Counted from the first letter of the stretch, positions 21,908 through 35,600 are shown. The stretch is 64,000 nt of DNA from Posidonia oceanica (GCA_037176725.1 JAZBRS010000029.1:124157001-124221000), one strand, 5' to 3'. The notes: generated by a model not told the origin, from the sequence alone. A program made the numbers and translations.

Positions 21908-23300
21908 GCTGCTTGATGTGCGGGGGTTGCATGTGCTACTGCTTGCTGCTGTGCTGTTGGTGCCTGCTGTGCTATTGCTGGTGCATGTTGTGCTGCTGCT
22001 GGTGCATGTTGTGCTGCTGCTGGTGCATGTTGTGCTAATGCTTCTACTTGCGGTGCTGGTGCTTGTGCTTGTTGTGCTAGAGCTAATGCTTGCGGTGCTA
22101 CTGGTGCTGCTTGTGGTGATGATGTCGCTGGTATTTGCTGCACTGTTACTTCCTCTGCATGTTTCGGTGTGCTTGCCAGAGATATATCAGGTTGGCGGCT
22201 GATCTGTGTACTGCCGCTTGCTTCATTGCTTGAGTGGGGCATGCGCTGCACAAACCATCTAGACCTACCCCCTGGCTGTAGGGTGATCAGCTCATCTGGT
22301 CTAGTGGGTGCCTCGACCGCTAGATCTTCCTCTAGGACCATGATAGAGGGATCTGTGGCCACGGCCTTCCCCTTCTTCTGTGCTGTCTCATGCTCTACGA
22401 CGTCCTGTGCCAGCGACGCGAGCTGCTCTTGGAACAGCTGCTCCAAATCTCCCATTGAAAAGTCAATCTGAGCATTTGTAGCTGCTCCTCCCTCCTCATT
22501 CGAGGGTGAGTCGACGTAGTAGGCGATGGTGACTTCTGACTCTTGGGCGACCGCTAGGCTTGTTACCCGTTCTGGCCTGGCTGCTGGGCTTTCTGCTGCT
22601 TGGGGTTCTTGTTTCGCTGCTGCTGGGTAGGCTGCCAAGGTCATTGCTGCTACTGGAGGGGAGGCACAACTACTCCTCCAGGGGGCCAATGGCTGGGCCA
22701 CCATGCTTGGGGATGAAGCACCGGTGCCCGTGGGTGACAGTGGTTGTCTCCTGGTAGCAGCGGCAAGAATCTTCCGCAAAGCAAGACCTGCTGAAGCTGA
22801 CAGCAGTGTGCCTGACAGAGCCGCCTGACTTGCTTGTGGCACTGTCGATGATGCGGGCCAAGTCACGCTGCCATCTGATCCGACTGACTGCGCCGTCGGC
22901 GAAGGTGATTTCCATGCTAGTGCGGCTGCGGCCACAAGCTGATTGCTGGATGGTGCTGGAGGGCGTGCTTCTGACTCTGGCGCTGCAGCTGTGGCTGTCG
23001 GTGACTTTGGTGAATCTACAAGAAGAGGAGAAACTGTCAACCCTGCCATAGGGCCTACCAATTTGCTACTACATTTGTGAGTGCCGAGCAAACTGACCGA
23101 GACGTTGTCACGCTGAGTTGATCCTTACTACTGGTTGGGGCTGCTTCAACTATGCCAGACTCCTCCTCATCCAAGTAGTAGTCCTCAATGCAGACCCATT
23201 CCTCCGTCGGCAGTGGAGAGCTCAGGCATGACACCTGCTGTGCTGGGGCCTCACTGCTGTTTGAATCTAGGACACTTGCACTGGTGAAGTTAGTGAGGTC
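21908..23300 (-). pseudogene. Protease-RT linker of element C
   Basis: The minus-strand frame from 23091 leftwards gives a low-complexity Ala/Pro/Ser/Gln linker. It contains the anchor YYVDSPSNEE and a DELITLQPGG-RWFVQ segment, both also found in A (48300-48640). Near 21960-22040 a 21-bp tandem repeat encodes an Ala-Gln-His-Ala-Pro-Ala-Ala heptad. A stop at about 23302 and a frame change separate it from the protease. B interrupts it at 21907; C's RT and beyond must lie left of the window. Confidence 0.75.
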
Positions 23301-24578
23301 CTACGGGATAGCTGCCATTTGATCCTTAAGCTGCATGCATCTGTCTTCGCTGGACTGTAGCTCATATCCGAGACCTTCGGAATCGTTGAGCCGATCTCTT
23401 CGCTCTACTGCTCTGATCGGCTCAGCGATTCCGTGGCCGTATCGCCCGAACGGCGTTCCCTTGACATAGCCCCACCTGTGATAGACGTTTTCGACCATTC
23501 GAAAGGGAATATTGTGAACGGCCAAAGAGTTGACACGTTTAAGATCAGGTATAAAGTTAACCGACTCGCACCGATTAACTCGATACAAGGCAACTGAAAG
23601 CTCAAGGTCAAAAGGGACAATCTGCGAAGAGATGGGTGCAACTGCCTCGATCGGCTCCTTCTCGAAGTTTTCCGCCATGACAACGATAACATCGTCGCCA
23701 CGGCGAAACTTGATCATGTGGTGGAGGGTCGAGGGGATGACCTGATGCTTGTGGAGCCAAGGGCGGCCAAGTAGGAAATTAAAGTTAGGCTCCAAGTCAA
23801 CAATGTAGAATTCCACATTGAATGTGACCGGGCCAATGATAAGAGGAATAATCAAAATCCCTAGAGCGTCATGATGAGTATTGTCAAAAGCTGTCATTCC
23901 CTTTATCGCCGGGGTGATATCCTCGGCTTTGAATCCGAGCCTGGTTGCAGTGTGCAACGGACAGACATTAAGGCCTGACCCGTTATCAACTAGTGATAGG
24001 GGAATGCGAAAGTTTTTGTATTGCACCGTGACAAACAAGGGTTGGTTATGATTAATCCCCACCGGAGGTAGCTCATCGCTCGTGAAAGAGATGATCTGAG
24101 GCTCTGCGATGACGCCAACCATCCTTTCCAGGGCCGCGGGTTCTATAACTTGGGACACACAGGCTGCCTGGAACACTCGGAAGAAAGCCTCGCGGTGTTC
24201 AGAAGAGGAGTGTATAAGGTCCCAAATTGAAATGTCGGCTTTAAGTCTCCTAAGCTGGGAGGTAATGTTGGTTTTGTGCTGCGGCTTTCTGGTGGTCGAA
24301 GGAGATGCTTGGGGGGTTGGCTCTACTGGGCTAGGAGCAGGGGGTTGGCTTGATGCTGGGGGTGCTACTGGTTGGCTAACTGGTAGGGGTGCTGCTGGTT
24401 GGCTTGTTGGTGGGGGTGCAGTAGGTGCTGGACGGCTGGGCCTTACCACCGGTGCTGTGGGCTGGTATACCCTCCCCGATCGCTTGACTTCTGTGCACGT
24501 TTCTGTGGCGTAGCCGTAGGGCACGCGATGGGGGTCCCAAGTTAAGTCAATAACCGCATAGGCCTGTGCTGCGAGCAC
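23301..24578 (-). pseudogene. Protease region of element C
   Basis: The 425-codon open frame carries, in order, the ADISIWDLIHSS-EHREA segment, the aspartic protease motif LVDNGSGLNVCPL, and the GRPWLHKHQVIPSTLHHM segment that ends retropepsin domains in plant Ty3 elements. It is unbroken where A has a frameshift, so it is a useful reference for A. The frame ends at a stop replacing the Arg codon conserved in A (IPRDLTNF). It belonged to one gag-pro-pol polyprotein. Confidence 0.8.
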
Positions 24579-27297
24579 AAGAGGGGCTACAGGAGGGCTG
24601 GCTGGGCAATAGGGGGTAGGGTGCTGATGCTGGTAGGTTGCTGGGGGGCCCCGGCTGAGACCTAGCTAATAGGCTGACTGGGGGCCTACCTAAATTGGAG
24701 GCAGGGGTTTGGGCCTGCGGTCTAGCTTGAAGGTGTACAGGGGCAGGGGCCTGAGGGTTCATAGTAGGGCGAGCAGCGGAGTACCTTGGCCTGGCACGGG
24801 GTTGGATCATATGAATCCCTGACTCGGAGCCGGCAATAGCCACACGATAGAGAGAGAGAGAGGAAAGGACTCCGAGACATCATAAATGAGCTCGAAGGGG
24901 TCTACTACAGATGTAGCAGGCCCGGAGGGGGAGAGAGAATAGATTGCCGAGGTCCCCATGCCTTCCGGATTGGGATGCTCCGGGAGGAGCTGGTGGACGA
25001 TGCTGGCATGAGGGGATGCTAATGCTTGTGCAGGGGCTGATGCTGATGAAGGAGCAGATGTAGATGCCTCGTGCGTGTGGATCGTAATCGTTCCCGATTC
25101 GATCAGATTCTGAATGGCGTCCCGCAATGTGAGGCAACTGTTCGTCGAGTGCCCTACGGCTCGATGAAAGTCGCAAAAAAGGTGCGCCGTATGCCAATAC
25201 GGAAGTGGATTTGGCGGCAGGTGAACCTCGGGAAACCTCAGAAATGTCGCGACCTTGGGGAGGACCGCGCTTAATGGCTCCACTAGTGGGGTGAATTAAC
25301 GCCGCTGTTGCCTTTGCCCCTGGGGCTACGCTTGCCAGATCGGTGCGGCTGGATACACCGGTTGGGAGGTGGTAGTGATTTGTGGTGTGGGAGGTGCCCT
25401 AGGTGCTGGTGCGTATACTACTTGATTCGGGGGAGGTCGAACCACTAGCTGAACAGACACGAGCGAGGGGTCGACGTAGGCGACAGCAAGTTTCGGCAAG
25501 TCCTTCTTCTTAGGACGGCTGCTGGTGCTACCACTGCTGTTGCTGCTGGTGGTGGTGCTGCTGCAGATGGCGGCCTGCTTGGCAAATGCAGAGAGCGTCG
25601 GGAAGTTACCACTCCGTAGTGAACTCTCTACGCGGGTGCCAGCCCGAATCAGTGCGGTGAAAGTTGTGATAGGTTGAATGCTGAGCAGAGCCCTGATAGC
25701 GGGCTGCGCACCTCTGATCACATCTCGAGGGACTCCTCGTCAGAGGGTCCGTCTCGAACCTACGAAGCGAGTGCACGCCAGTGGCCAACATACTCCCAAA
25801 ACGGCTTGCCGGGGTTCTGTTTTGTTGCGACCAGGTTCGCGTGCTTAGGGACCAGGTCCAGGTTGAAGGAATATTGTCCCAGGAATGCCTGGCTAAGGTC
25901 GTTCCACGTCTTGATGCTGGCCATATCAAGTGAGGTGAACCACTTGAGTGCAGGGCCGGTTAGACTTTTCTAGAACAAGCGGATTAGCAACCTCTCGTCA
26001 GCCTGGAGCTGAGTGAGATCTCCACAGTATGCCTTCAGATGTGCTATTGGACAGCCTCTACCATTATATTTTTCGAAGACCGGGATGTGAAACTTCGGTG
26101 GGAGCACCGCCTCTGGGAAGTAACAGAGGTCCCGGAACTGGTAAGACTGGTGGTATGTACCCTGCACTTGTCGAAGCGCTTTCTCCAGAACGGTGAACTT
26201 GTCTTCGTTGGATTCTGGAGCTGCTGCCAAAGGAGGTGGTGCAGCAGGGGCAGGGGCCACATACGATGAATGGGACGCACCGAGGTGCTCCTCTGGATCT
26301 ACCATCGCATCGCCTGGTGGAGCGACGGGATGGGCGGCGTATCCGTGCGGATGTGTTGTGTGTGCTGGAATGTATGCAGGGTAGGGTATTGCTGATGCAG
26401 GGGGTAGGAATAACTAGCATGCTGAGTGATAGGTGATGCAGAATGCTGGAGCGTCAGCTGCTGCATCGGCACGGTGCCGGGCAGCAGGCCTGAGGGATAC
26501 TGCCCTCCAACCAGTCCTAAGGACTGGCCACCAGGTGCTAGAGGAGGATGCTGTGTAGGGTGTTGTGCATATGTAGGAGGCAGAAGTTGAGCCCCTATCG
26601 CTGGAGCAGTGAGTAGCTGAGGCGGTGGTCTAGGCGGGGGAGCAGAAGGGAATGACTGCGACGCAAGTGCAGGCCGCAGCGGGGCCTCGGGAGCAACAGG
26701 AGTGAAAGAAGGGCGAAGTGATAGAGCCATGCCTTGCAGTCTCTGGGCAGTCTCCATCAGATGCCGATGCTGCGCCTCAGGGGACCCGTCAGTGGGTATG
26801 CTGAGTCGTAGGGTCGGCGGGGGAGCAGAATCAAGCGGCTGGGACATAGATTGTCCATGAGGCAGTGGTCCTAAGGTAGAAGTTGCCGCAGCAGGGTGGT
26901 TTTCAAAAGTGACATAACCCTGAGAAGGAGGAGTCAATGGTGTCTCCGGAGCGCGGGCAACGGTTATCAAGACAGTCTCGGCAACCGGGTCCGGCAGAGT
27001 CTGCCATTGTTCCACAGGATAAGGGGGAGGCAACTGTACCAGAGAAGAGGACGCTGGTACAGAGGAAACCAAGGCGAGAGTTGGAGGGACCGAAACGGCA
27101 AACCCCTCCGGGGCAATAGGAGCCTGGGAGTCACCAACAAACTGGGCCATTGCTGACCGAGAACGGGTGATCACAGGGCTGCGATAGGGGGCAAGAGGAC
27201 GAATCCTAGGGGTAGCTATTGTCGCGAGGGCGAAACAGCTCGGGAGAGTAAGGTCGGAAGCAGGGGTCGCAACAGGGGCATCAGTAAGAGAATGCAC
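24579..27297 (-). pseudogene. gag of element C
   Basis: The start Met at 27297 opens a 332-codon Pro-rich N-terminus with RSPVITRSRSAMAQF, matching A. A frame change follows near 26300. The core segment (26305-25970) ends at an amber where A has RLFQKS. The core continues through 25930-25326, and the knuckle region is at 25283-24807 (CDFH then GHSTNSC). At least two frame shifts and one stop make it inactive. Confidence 0.82.
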
Positions 27298-28367
27298 TCA
27301 AGCTCCAGCTAAGGAACTCGCTCACTGACCTCTGCACGAAAGGCAAGCAAACAACAAGGGATTAGAACCCGAAAGTAAAATGCAAATGCTTTGATGTGTG
27401 TCATGAATGCAGATGTATGCTTTCTAGCATGCTCTCCCTCACCAATCTAGGGTGTCCTAGTAGGTAGTCTACTTCGGACGCTCATGGGTGTACGGGTCGC
27501 CGACTCAGGCTAGAAAAAGTAGGTCCCACATCTTAATCCCGGCCCAAAGCTCAGGTGGTGACGTGGTGGTGCGTTGGTGGCATTGACCCTGCCAGAAGCA
27601 TGGGTGGTACCGTCCACTAACACCGACGCGACCTCCTGACAAGGGGGGACAGACCGATCTACTCACACCACGCTAAAGCGTTGGGGGTAAGAGATCGGGA
27701 CTATCCTTCTCAGACTGTAGGTGGACTCAGATGAGAAGAATGCATGCCCTGTATGATGCTTTATGCAAATGCTTCGCGTTTTATCTTGCGGAGTTTATTA
27801 ACTCAAAGGGGGTGCAGGTGTATTGCAGTCTCTAGTTGCTCCTAGAGGTTCTTTTTACTTGCCGTTTTTTAGTTAGCCGTGGGGGAAGCAATCAGTCTCT
27901 AATTGTTCTTAGGCTAGATGCAAAAGGGGAAAAAAATCACCCAATCATGGCAAGCAAGCAGCACAAATCATTGCGAAAGGCATGCGCATGGTATGTGCTA
28001 GTGCTATGAGCATGATAGTGAAGGAAAAAATACTCATCATAGCGAAAGGCAAGTATGCATAGTATGTGCAGGTGCAGTGGCATTGCATTGGTGTAAAAGA
28101 AAGCATTCATTATTCAAAAGGCATGCATGGTGTGCCAAGCAAATATTTAGACATGCATAATGCTGGAAATAAAGCAAGGAAAAAGCAGGTAAATAAAGCG
28201 AGTAAATGCAGGTAAGCATGTAATAAAGCATGTAAAGGAGTAAAGCAGGTAATAAAGCATGTAAACAAGCAAAGCAGGCAAACAGACAATGCATGTAAAG
28301 GCAAAAAGACAGGCAAAGGAGCAAAACGCAAGCGGCGAGAAAGCCAAGCGAAAGCCAGAGTACAAGC
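27298..28367 (-). other. 5' leader of element C
   Basis: About 1.07 kb between gag and primer-binding site. 27430-27760 aligns with the leaders of A and B; the remainder is GCATG/AAGCA-rich repeats. No gene. Confidence 0.6.
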
Positions 28368-28385
28368 TCCCCAGCGGAGTCGCCA
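28368..28385 (-). other. Primer-binding site of element C
   Basis: The minus strand TGGCGACTCCGCTGGGGA is identical to the B site and lies one base from the LTR. Confidence 0.8.
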
Positions 28386-28386
28386 C

Positions 28387-31300
28387 TGTAGTAATCCTGA
28401 AATTCTGATCGTCCATGCACGATGCCAAAGCTCGCGTGCATCGATCAAAATAGGCTCACTATATGCGGCAGGATCTAAGGGAAGAAACTTGACTCGGAAA
28501 CGCTGGCAAAAAGAAGAAAAAGAAATGATAAGACAAATCGGAGTCGTCACCAGGTCTATTTAGTTGGGAGATAGGGAAAACCGAGGGTAATGCATGAAAA
28601 GACATGCAAAATCGGATGCAAAGAGATGCGATGCAACACAATGCGATGCTATGCTATGCTATGCTATGACTCGTGCCTAGGATGAAGGAAAGGTCATTGT
28701 GGGCCAAGAGAAAGGGCAAGGACTCCTGTTACGCATGGAGAAGGTGTTAGGCATCCCCGATACATCCGAGAATCGGTCTTTCTTAGGCAATCTCGCTCGC
28801 TAATGCAGGAAGATGCTTGCCTAATGCCTAAATGCAATGAATGTCTGATTGCTATGCATGGGAAATAAACGTGCTATGTATGAGCTCAGCAGCACTGCTA
28901 GTGTTCCGAACTAGGCAAACCTTGGTTCGTGAGAACTCCTAGGCAGTAAGCATCATTGCCCTAAAGCAAATGCAGGCGATAAAGCAAAATAGCAAGGAAA
29001 ACCATGCAATACAAACGACATGCAAGGGATAAACCAAAGCAGGCGTAGAAAACGGTGCGAGTGCGGAAAATGATGCAAAAGTGCAGAAAACGATGCAAGA
29101 GCACGGAAAATGATGCAAGCACGGGAAACGATGCAAAAGCACAGAAAATGATGCAAGCACGGGAAACGACGCAATAGCGCAGGAAACGATGCAAAAGTGC
29201 GAAAAACGATGCAAGCGAGCAATATGCAAAAGAGAAAGCGAAAGCGAAAGCGAATCCGAGGTGAAAACCACGGGAAAGCATGCAAGGCGAGGGGCAAAAC
29301 CAAAATGGAGGTCAGGTAGCATGCATGGGGGTAGCAGTATGTATAAGAAGCGACAAAACACAAAAAACGGCGAATGAAACCAAATCGGCGTTTTAAAATC
29401 AGGTTCAGCCAAAATGCAAGCGTTGGACGCTGGCAACTCCTGCGCCCAACGTTGGACGCTGGCATTGCTGGCGTCCAACACCCGCTGGAAGCAGACAGCA
29501 TGTAGCTTTTGAAAAAGATGCATTCTAAGCTATATGCATGCGATGCAGATGCAGAGATGCAGTAGAATGGATGCATGACATGTAGAGCAATCAGGACAGC
29601 AAATCAGAAGCAGATTCAGAGCAAGATGCAAGCAAGGATCAGCATTTAAACAAGCAGGGCGTTGGACGCCCGATGGCTTGGCGTCCAATGTTAGACGCTA
29701 GAGAGAATGGCGTCCAACATAAGCCAAAGGACAGCATAGCAAATAAGCATACAGATGATGAACAAAATATGTAAGCATGCATTTAGGCTACTGTAAGCAG
29801 GCATAGGCTAAACATGTAAGCATAGGATATGAAAAATCCAAGCGAAACAACATCTACAATGCATGCAAGGAAGAAAGCTCAACCAGAGCGTTGGACGCGA
29901 GTTGAACCAGCGTCCAACGTTGGATGCGGGGAGCAGCAGCGTACAACGCATTGGGAGGCACAAACAAACAAAAACCCTACATAAAACTAGCATATGAACT
30001 ATAAAAGCTGAGAAGCAGTTGCTATGAAGCCTAAGCAAGCATATAAGCACAGAAATCATGCAAACATAGGGATCAGAGCATCATGCAAGCATTTAAAATA
30101 GAGTAACTGAGCAACAACGTAAGACGCTGGTAACAGCAGCATCCAACGTAGGATGCTGAAGCCCCCAGCGTCCAACACATGCAGAATGCAAACCTACCTG
30201 CAAAGGGGGAGCTTAGCTCTAAACCCCACTTAAACATGCATGCAAGCTACTGATGACATGCCAGATCAAGAAAAAACACTCATACCAAGCATATAATCCA
30301 TGAGAAGCAAGTAAAAAAGGGTATGCAAAGGAATAAAGGGGTAAAAACCCAAGAAAATTAGCATGCAACTTGAGAGGAGATTAGCAAGCCTAAACATGGT
30401 TGCCATAGGGGCCAGGCATCACTAAACATGCATGGATCATGTATAAATCTCAAAAGGAAGCAAGATACAAGCATGGCAGCAGATATAAGCTAGCAGATGT
30501 GTAGGACGCTGGATGAACCAACGTCCAACGTTGGACGCGACTCACTCTAGCGTCCAACGCAGGCAGACAGCAGGATGATCTAAAGCATGTAATATTGATT
30601 CAAGATAGGATCAAAACAAGAAAGCAGACATGGCACAGCATCAGTAAGCATGTAAGGAAAGCATGCAGAACAAACTCATAAAAGGCAAGCCACAGCAAAG
30701 CATGGTAAGCTTCAAAGCAAAAGCAAAGGAAAACAAGGCATAGCAGGGTGTTGGGCCCGGCTCCTGTTGCGTCCAACGTTGGACGCACCAGGCTGGGCGT
30801 CTAACAAGGTGACAATCCTCCTAGCCAAGAACAGCGGCCAAATCGGCCAAAATCTTCAAACAAACTTGCTTGGGAGCAAGTGTGGCCGACGACAAGCATG
30901 GTGGTATGCTTAGTGCCTGAAATAGATGGGTGGATTTCTCCACCCACCTCCTCCTCCTCGCGGCCGGAAGCCAAGGCGGGGAGGGGTGTGTGCTGTGCTA
31001 AAAGGCATGGAAAGCATCTAGGAACACTCCTACACACATGCACGAGCTATAAGGATCGAGAGCATACCTTGGCGCAGCCTGAAACGGCAATTTGTGTTCT
31101 TCGTCGACGCTGCAGACGCTTGCGGCAGGCGAACTCCGGCGAGGTTGCAGAACGTGTAGGAGGCACGAGAGAGGGAGTTGGAGGTCTGGGAGTAAAGGTG
31201 GGAGATTGCTCTTGGCTCTGGTGTCACTCAATTCTCTCTCGGGTGAGTGTGGTGAGCTGTGCAATGCCGAGAAGGTTGCTGGTTTGCATGGTTTTGTTTG

Positions 31301-31942
31301 TTGGGTTCTGGGGATTGGCAGCGGTTGCAGAGGTCGTGGCAGGGCTGTGGCAGGCTTGGGTGTGAGTGGGAGGCCACGAGGCATGGTAGGCGAAGGGCAT
31401 GGGCTTGCCAGGGGGTCGTTGAAGTCGTTGGTGTCAGACGGTGGCTGCAGTGAGGGTAGAGTGAGCGGGAGAGGCGCTAGGGCGGAGGAGACAGCTAGTA
31501 AGTGGAGTTACTTCAGCTTGGAAGGTAGTGGATGGCATGGAGTGGATGAGAGGATGGGTAGTAAGTGCGTGTGGGCGGTGGAGTGGACGGGAGGTGAGCC
31601 GAAGGTGGCGGAGTAGCCACTGCAGCTCCCGGGCCGTTGGACGCTAGTTCAGAGTGCATCCAACGTTGTACGCTAGCACAGTGCGTGTCCAACGTTGGAC
31701 GCTGCCCCTGCCAGCGTTCAATGCACCCAGGAGGCCAAAGGTTGAAATGGGCTTGGGCTTGGGCTTAAAAAAGGTTTAAAAAAGTGTGAAAGGCTTGGGT
31801 GAAGGTTTTGGGGTTTAGGTGGGGTTTTAGTTTTGATTTTGGGTAGAAATGGGTTAGTCTGAAAAAGAGAGCCATCCCAGAGTCCAAGCAAGCCTGTAGG
31901 AGAAACCACCAACTTCCAGGCTGTCAGAATGGGGTGTCTACA
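28387..31942 (-). repeat. 5' LTR of element C
   Basis: The 3556-bp LTR runs from TGTAGTAATCCTG to GGGGTGTCTACA. It has the same family structure as B: PBS-like 11-mer at 28539-28549 (one mismatch), conserved block near 28701-28800, a GCACGGGAAACGATGC array (29050-29215) and 29-nt inverted modules (for example 29422-29479). More modules occur near 29660, 29890, 30130, 30510, 30770 and 31640. The right neighbour is D coding sequence, so CCTTG (31943-31947) is the predicted target-duplication copy. Confidence 0.87.
29422..29479. repeat. Pair of 29-nt inverted modules in C LTR
   Basis: GTTGGACGC, 11 bases, GCGCCCAAC, then GTTGGACGC, 11 bases, GCGTCCAAC. Arm and spacer lengths equal those in B although the spacer sequences differ. 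Confidence 0.85.
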
Positions 31943-32644
31943 CCTTGTAGCCAATTCTCCTCATGATCTCCCATCCTACTTTCATGGAGGGTCTTTTGTT
32001 TTTCGAGGGTTCCTTCTTCTTGTGAAATAGCCTGGGCTTAGCCCACTTGTCTCTTAGCTCGACCATAGATACTATGTTCTTCCCTTTCTCGGCACGGGTT
32101 GGCTTTTCTTGCACACTGAACTGGTGCGGTAGATATAAAACAATGGCCTCTGCCTCTTTGCCCGCTATGTCCGCTGCTATCTTGATAATTTTCCCATTGT
32201 GAGGGAATTTCAGACATTGGTGCCTGGGGGCTGATACTCCTCTTAGACTGTCGAGCCACTGCCTCCCCATGATGATCTGATATGGGACGTTCATATATAT
32301 GACGATTAGTTGGGTTAGAACCTGGGTTGGTCCTATCTCGATCTTTGTGGTCCATTTGCCGTGTACTTTTCTTTTACTATCATCATATCCGGCAATCATC
32401 ATATCAATGGGGGTTAAGGAGGCCTCATTCACGCCCAAGGCTCGTATTGTGTTTAGAGATCAAATGTTCGTCGATGCACCAATGTCCATGAGCACTTCAA
32501 AAATTAAATGATTGTTTATAGAAATAGTTACATTTAATGGTGCCTTTCTCCTCTCTATTGGTGACAACTCGCTATCAGCAAATGTAATGATAGGTTCTAC
32601 AAAGGCTGCTATAGCTATAACATGGAGTTCCTCTGCTGGCATAT
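31943..32644 (-). pseudogene. Element D protease region, downstream part
   Basis: The minus strand encodes a retropepsin core with active-site-like VLMDIGAS, where Thr or Ser is usual at the Ile position. About 110 codons later comes IIMGRQWLDSLRGVSAPRHQCLKF, the GRPW-type end of the domain. A frame break separates the two (frames at 32642-32460 and 32438-31938). The fragment is cut by the C LTR at 31942 and by A at 32645. It continues from 60394 leftwards in the same frame once A and one CATAT are removed. Confidence 0.75.
32640..32644. repeat. Target-site duplication of A, left copy
   Basis: CATAT here equals 60395-60399 at the other end of A. Five base pairs is normal for Ty3/gypsy integrase. 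Confidence 0.92.
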
Positions 32645-35600
32645 TGTAGCGATCCCGATCGGAATCAGGCTCGCTAGATTTAGCGGCGATTGGATCCGAG
32701 GAAGAGGCTCAACTCGAAAACGCTTGAAATCGAGGAGAAAAGGGAAAGATAAGACAAATCAGAGTCGCCACCATGTCTATTAACGGGAGACAAGGAAAAC
32801 CGGGGAAATGCGTGAATTAACGCGCAAAACCGAGCAAGAAATGCAAAGCAAAGCAATGCAAAGGAAAACAAATGCAAACAAATGCAAATGAGATGACTCT
32901 AGCCTAGGATAAGGGCAGTACGGTCATTGCGGGCCAGAAGACAGGGTAAGGACTCCTGTTACGTGCGGGGAAGGTGTTAGGCACCCCCGACACGCTCGAG
33001 AATCGGTCTTTCTAGGCTTACGCTCGCATACGCAGGAAATGCAGGATTGAATGCCTATGTGCCTATAAATGCCTAAATGAATGCTCAAGGTGTGCTCTAA
33101 GTGGGAAGAAACAAAGCAAGGAAGTAAACGTGCTCTCTAAGTGCTCAGCTACGCTGTCCGTGTTCCGAACTAGGCGAAACCTAGCTCGTGAGAACTCCAG
33201 GCAGTAAGCATCACAGCCCTATATGCAAATGCAGGCGAGAAAGCAAAACGACGAGGAAACCATGCAATGCAATCGACATGCAAGGAAAAACGGCGTAAAA
33301 CACGCAAAACGAGGCGAGAGATGAGCAATACACGCAAAACGATGCAAAAGAGCAAAACCGGCACGCAAAACAAGCGAGAAAGCAAGGCAGCACGCAAAAT
33401 GAGACAAGGGAGCAAAGAGGCACGCAAAACGGTGCAAAAATGAGAGCGGCACGTAAAACAAGCGAGAAAGCAAGGTAGGCACGCAAAACGGTGCCAAAGC
33501 GAGAGCGGGCATGCGAAACGGTGCCAAAACAGCAAAGCAAAAACCCGGAAAAGCCATGCGAATGCAAGAATGCAGAAAAGATCAGAAGAGGCCAAAGGGG
33601 AGGCAAAACAACGTATGTGTAAGATCAGACGTCGTTTTAGGACCGCTCAGAGTAGGTGTGAAGACCCACGGAGAGGAGAGTGTGCAAACGGAGGGATTAC
33701 CACCTCTTTGAGACTGTTTCCCGCTAAGCCGTTCCACGGTGTGTCTCGCACGCTGCCCAAAGCTCGCGATGCGATCGGATCGTGGAAAAGGGGGAAGAAA
33801 GTCTCATTAAGTGGCAAATCCAAGGAAAACTCAACACAAAACACACAGGAATACGCGAAACGGGGATTGGAAGATACAGGCAGAAAGGGGAGGCCCTATT
33901 CTACATGCTCAAAGAGACAGAAAGCGAAAACAAGGAAAACTGTGCAAATGGCATGCAAATGGATGCAATGCAGAGGTTCAGGAGGACATACCTAGAAATC
34001 CGGAAGCCTGATCTGAAATCTGTCTGGTCCATGCTGAAGAGCGCTTCGCTGCGGTCGCCTGGGCAGCTTACTTGAGAAGATCCAACGGCCGGATCGGAAG
34101 ATATCGCAGCTTTGAGGCAGGAGGGTCAGAACAGGGGAGAAGAACAGATCTAGGTGTTCAGGAGGTCCTAGGGGTGTGCAAAAGATCCTCCCAGGTGAAG
34201 GGGAGCTAAAAATGCTTAGTGTGTGCAAGAAGATGCTGAAATGCAAGACTAGATGGATGCAGAATGCATGCAAAAGCAAGAAAAAGCAAAGAGAAGACAC
34301 TGGGAAAAGCCAGGAGTTCAGAAAGCATTTTGAAAAAGAAAAAGGGCTAAAAATGCAAATTTTCCAGAAAACAGGGGTCCACAGGAAAGGATTTCGAAAA
34401 CAGGGGAGGACAGGGGTCCATTTTGCAAAAAGACTAGGCTCAGAAAGTTGTTTTGAAAAGGGGGTATGCTTTAAAAGAGGTTTTGAAAGCAGAAAGAGGT
34501 TAGAATGCAATTTTGGAAAAACTGGGGTCTAAAATGCAAATTTTCCAGAAAACAGGGTTCTGGGGAGTCTGAGAATACTGGTGGAGGGTCTGCATGCAAT
34601 TTGGTAAGCATAGGAGCTAGGATGCAAGTTAGGGGCAAAATGGTCTTTTTACATGGTTTTTGAAAGATGCAAGGACCTATGTGTGATTTTCAAATCATGC
34701 AGGGGTCAAATATGCAATTTTATATGGAAAAAAGCTCTGAAAATCAGATAACAGGACTGCAGTGCAATTTTTGGAAAAAACAGGGTTAACAATGCAATAT
34801 AATAAGCCAAATATGCATGAAAAATGACTACTGTGCATTAGAAAGGACCTACATGCAAAAATCAGAAAACAGAGGATAGAATATGCAATGCAACAAGCAA
34901 AAATAAAAAATAAATCCTAAGTTCTACAGTGCAGTGGATTAAAATGCAAAAACAGAAAACAACAGGGGCTCAGAATGCAATGCAATAAGGCAAAGTTACA
35001 GCAATAAATTTAAATAAACTACTGCAGGACTTAACTGCAAAAATCAAAAACAGGAGGGCTGAAATCTAATTTTCTACTGAATGAATGCACAGTAAATGGA
35101 CTATCATGCAAATACAGGAAAACACAAACAGTTCATGCAATTTAGTATGGTTTTAACACAGAAAACAGCAGATTTAATTAAATAAGGACCGGAACGCAAA
35201 ATAAAGAAAACTCAAGCCAGATATGCAATGTTCACATAAAACCATATAACTGTAAAAATAATTAAACAGTAACTCGCCGGCGATGAGAGGTACTGTAGCA
35301 GTGAGCTACCGGACCTCAGCACCGCCGGCACAGGGGGCTTGAGGAGGCGCGGGAGGGCGGAGCTTGGTGCTGGCGTTCGTGCGGAGCTTCGGAGACTGCT
35401 GGAGCGGCGTTCCGTCGGTCGGAGCATCAGGAGGAACAGCAGCCGGCGCCGGAGAAGAGATACTGTCCGGCGAGTCGAGGACGGAGCAGGAGGACCGGAA
35501 AAGCTATTCTAGAGGGCAGAGAAGCAAGAGGGAAGGAAGAGGAAGCTAAGGGAAGCAAAATGTACCTGAGTCCGCGTCTGAGATGTCCTCCCGACGTCGG

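Noticed and set aside
13953..31942. Tandem elements sharing LTRs (LTR-internal-LTR-internal-LTR)
   Set aside because: At 21907 and 31942 the LTR abuts coding sequence without a polypurine tract, and L1 (1-431) matches the B LTR best; nested insertion explains this more simply.
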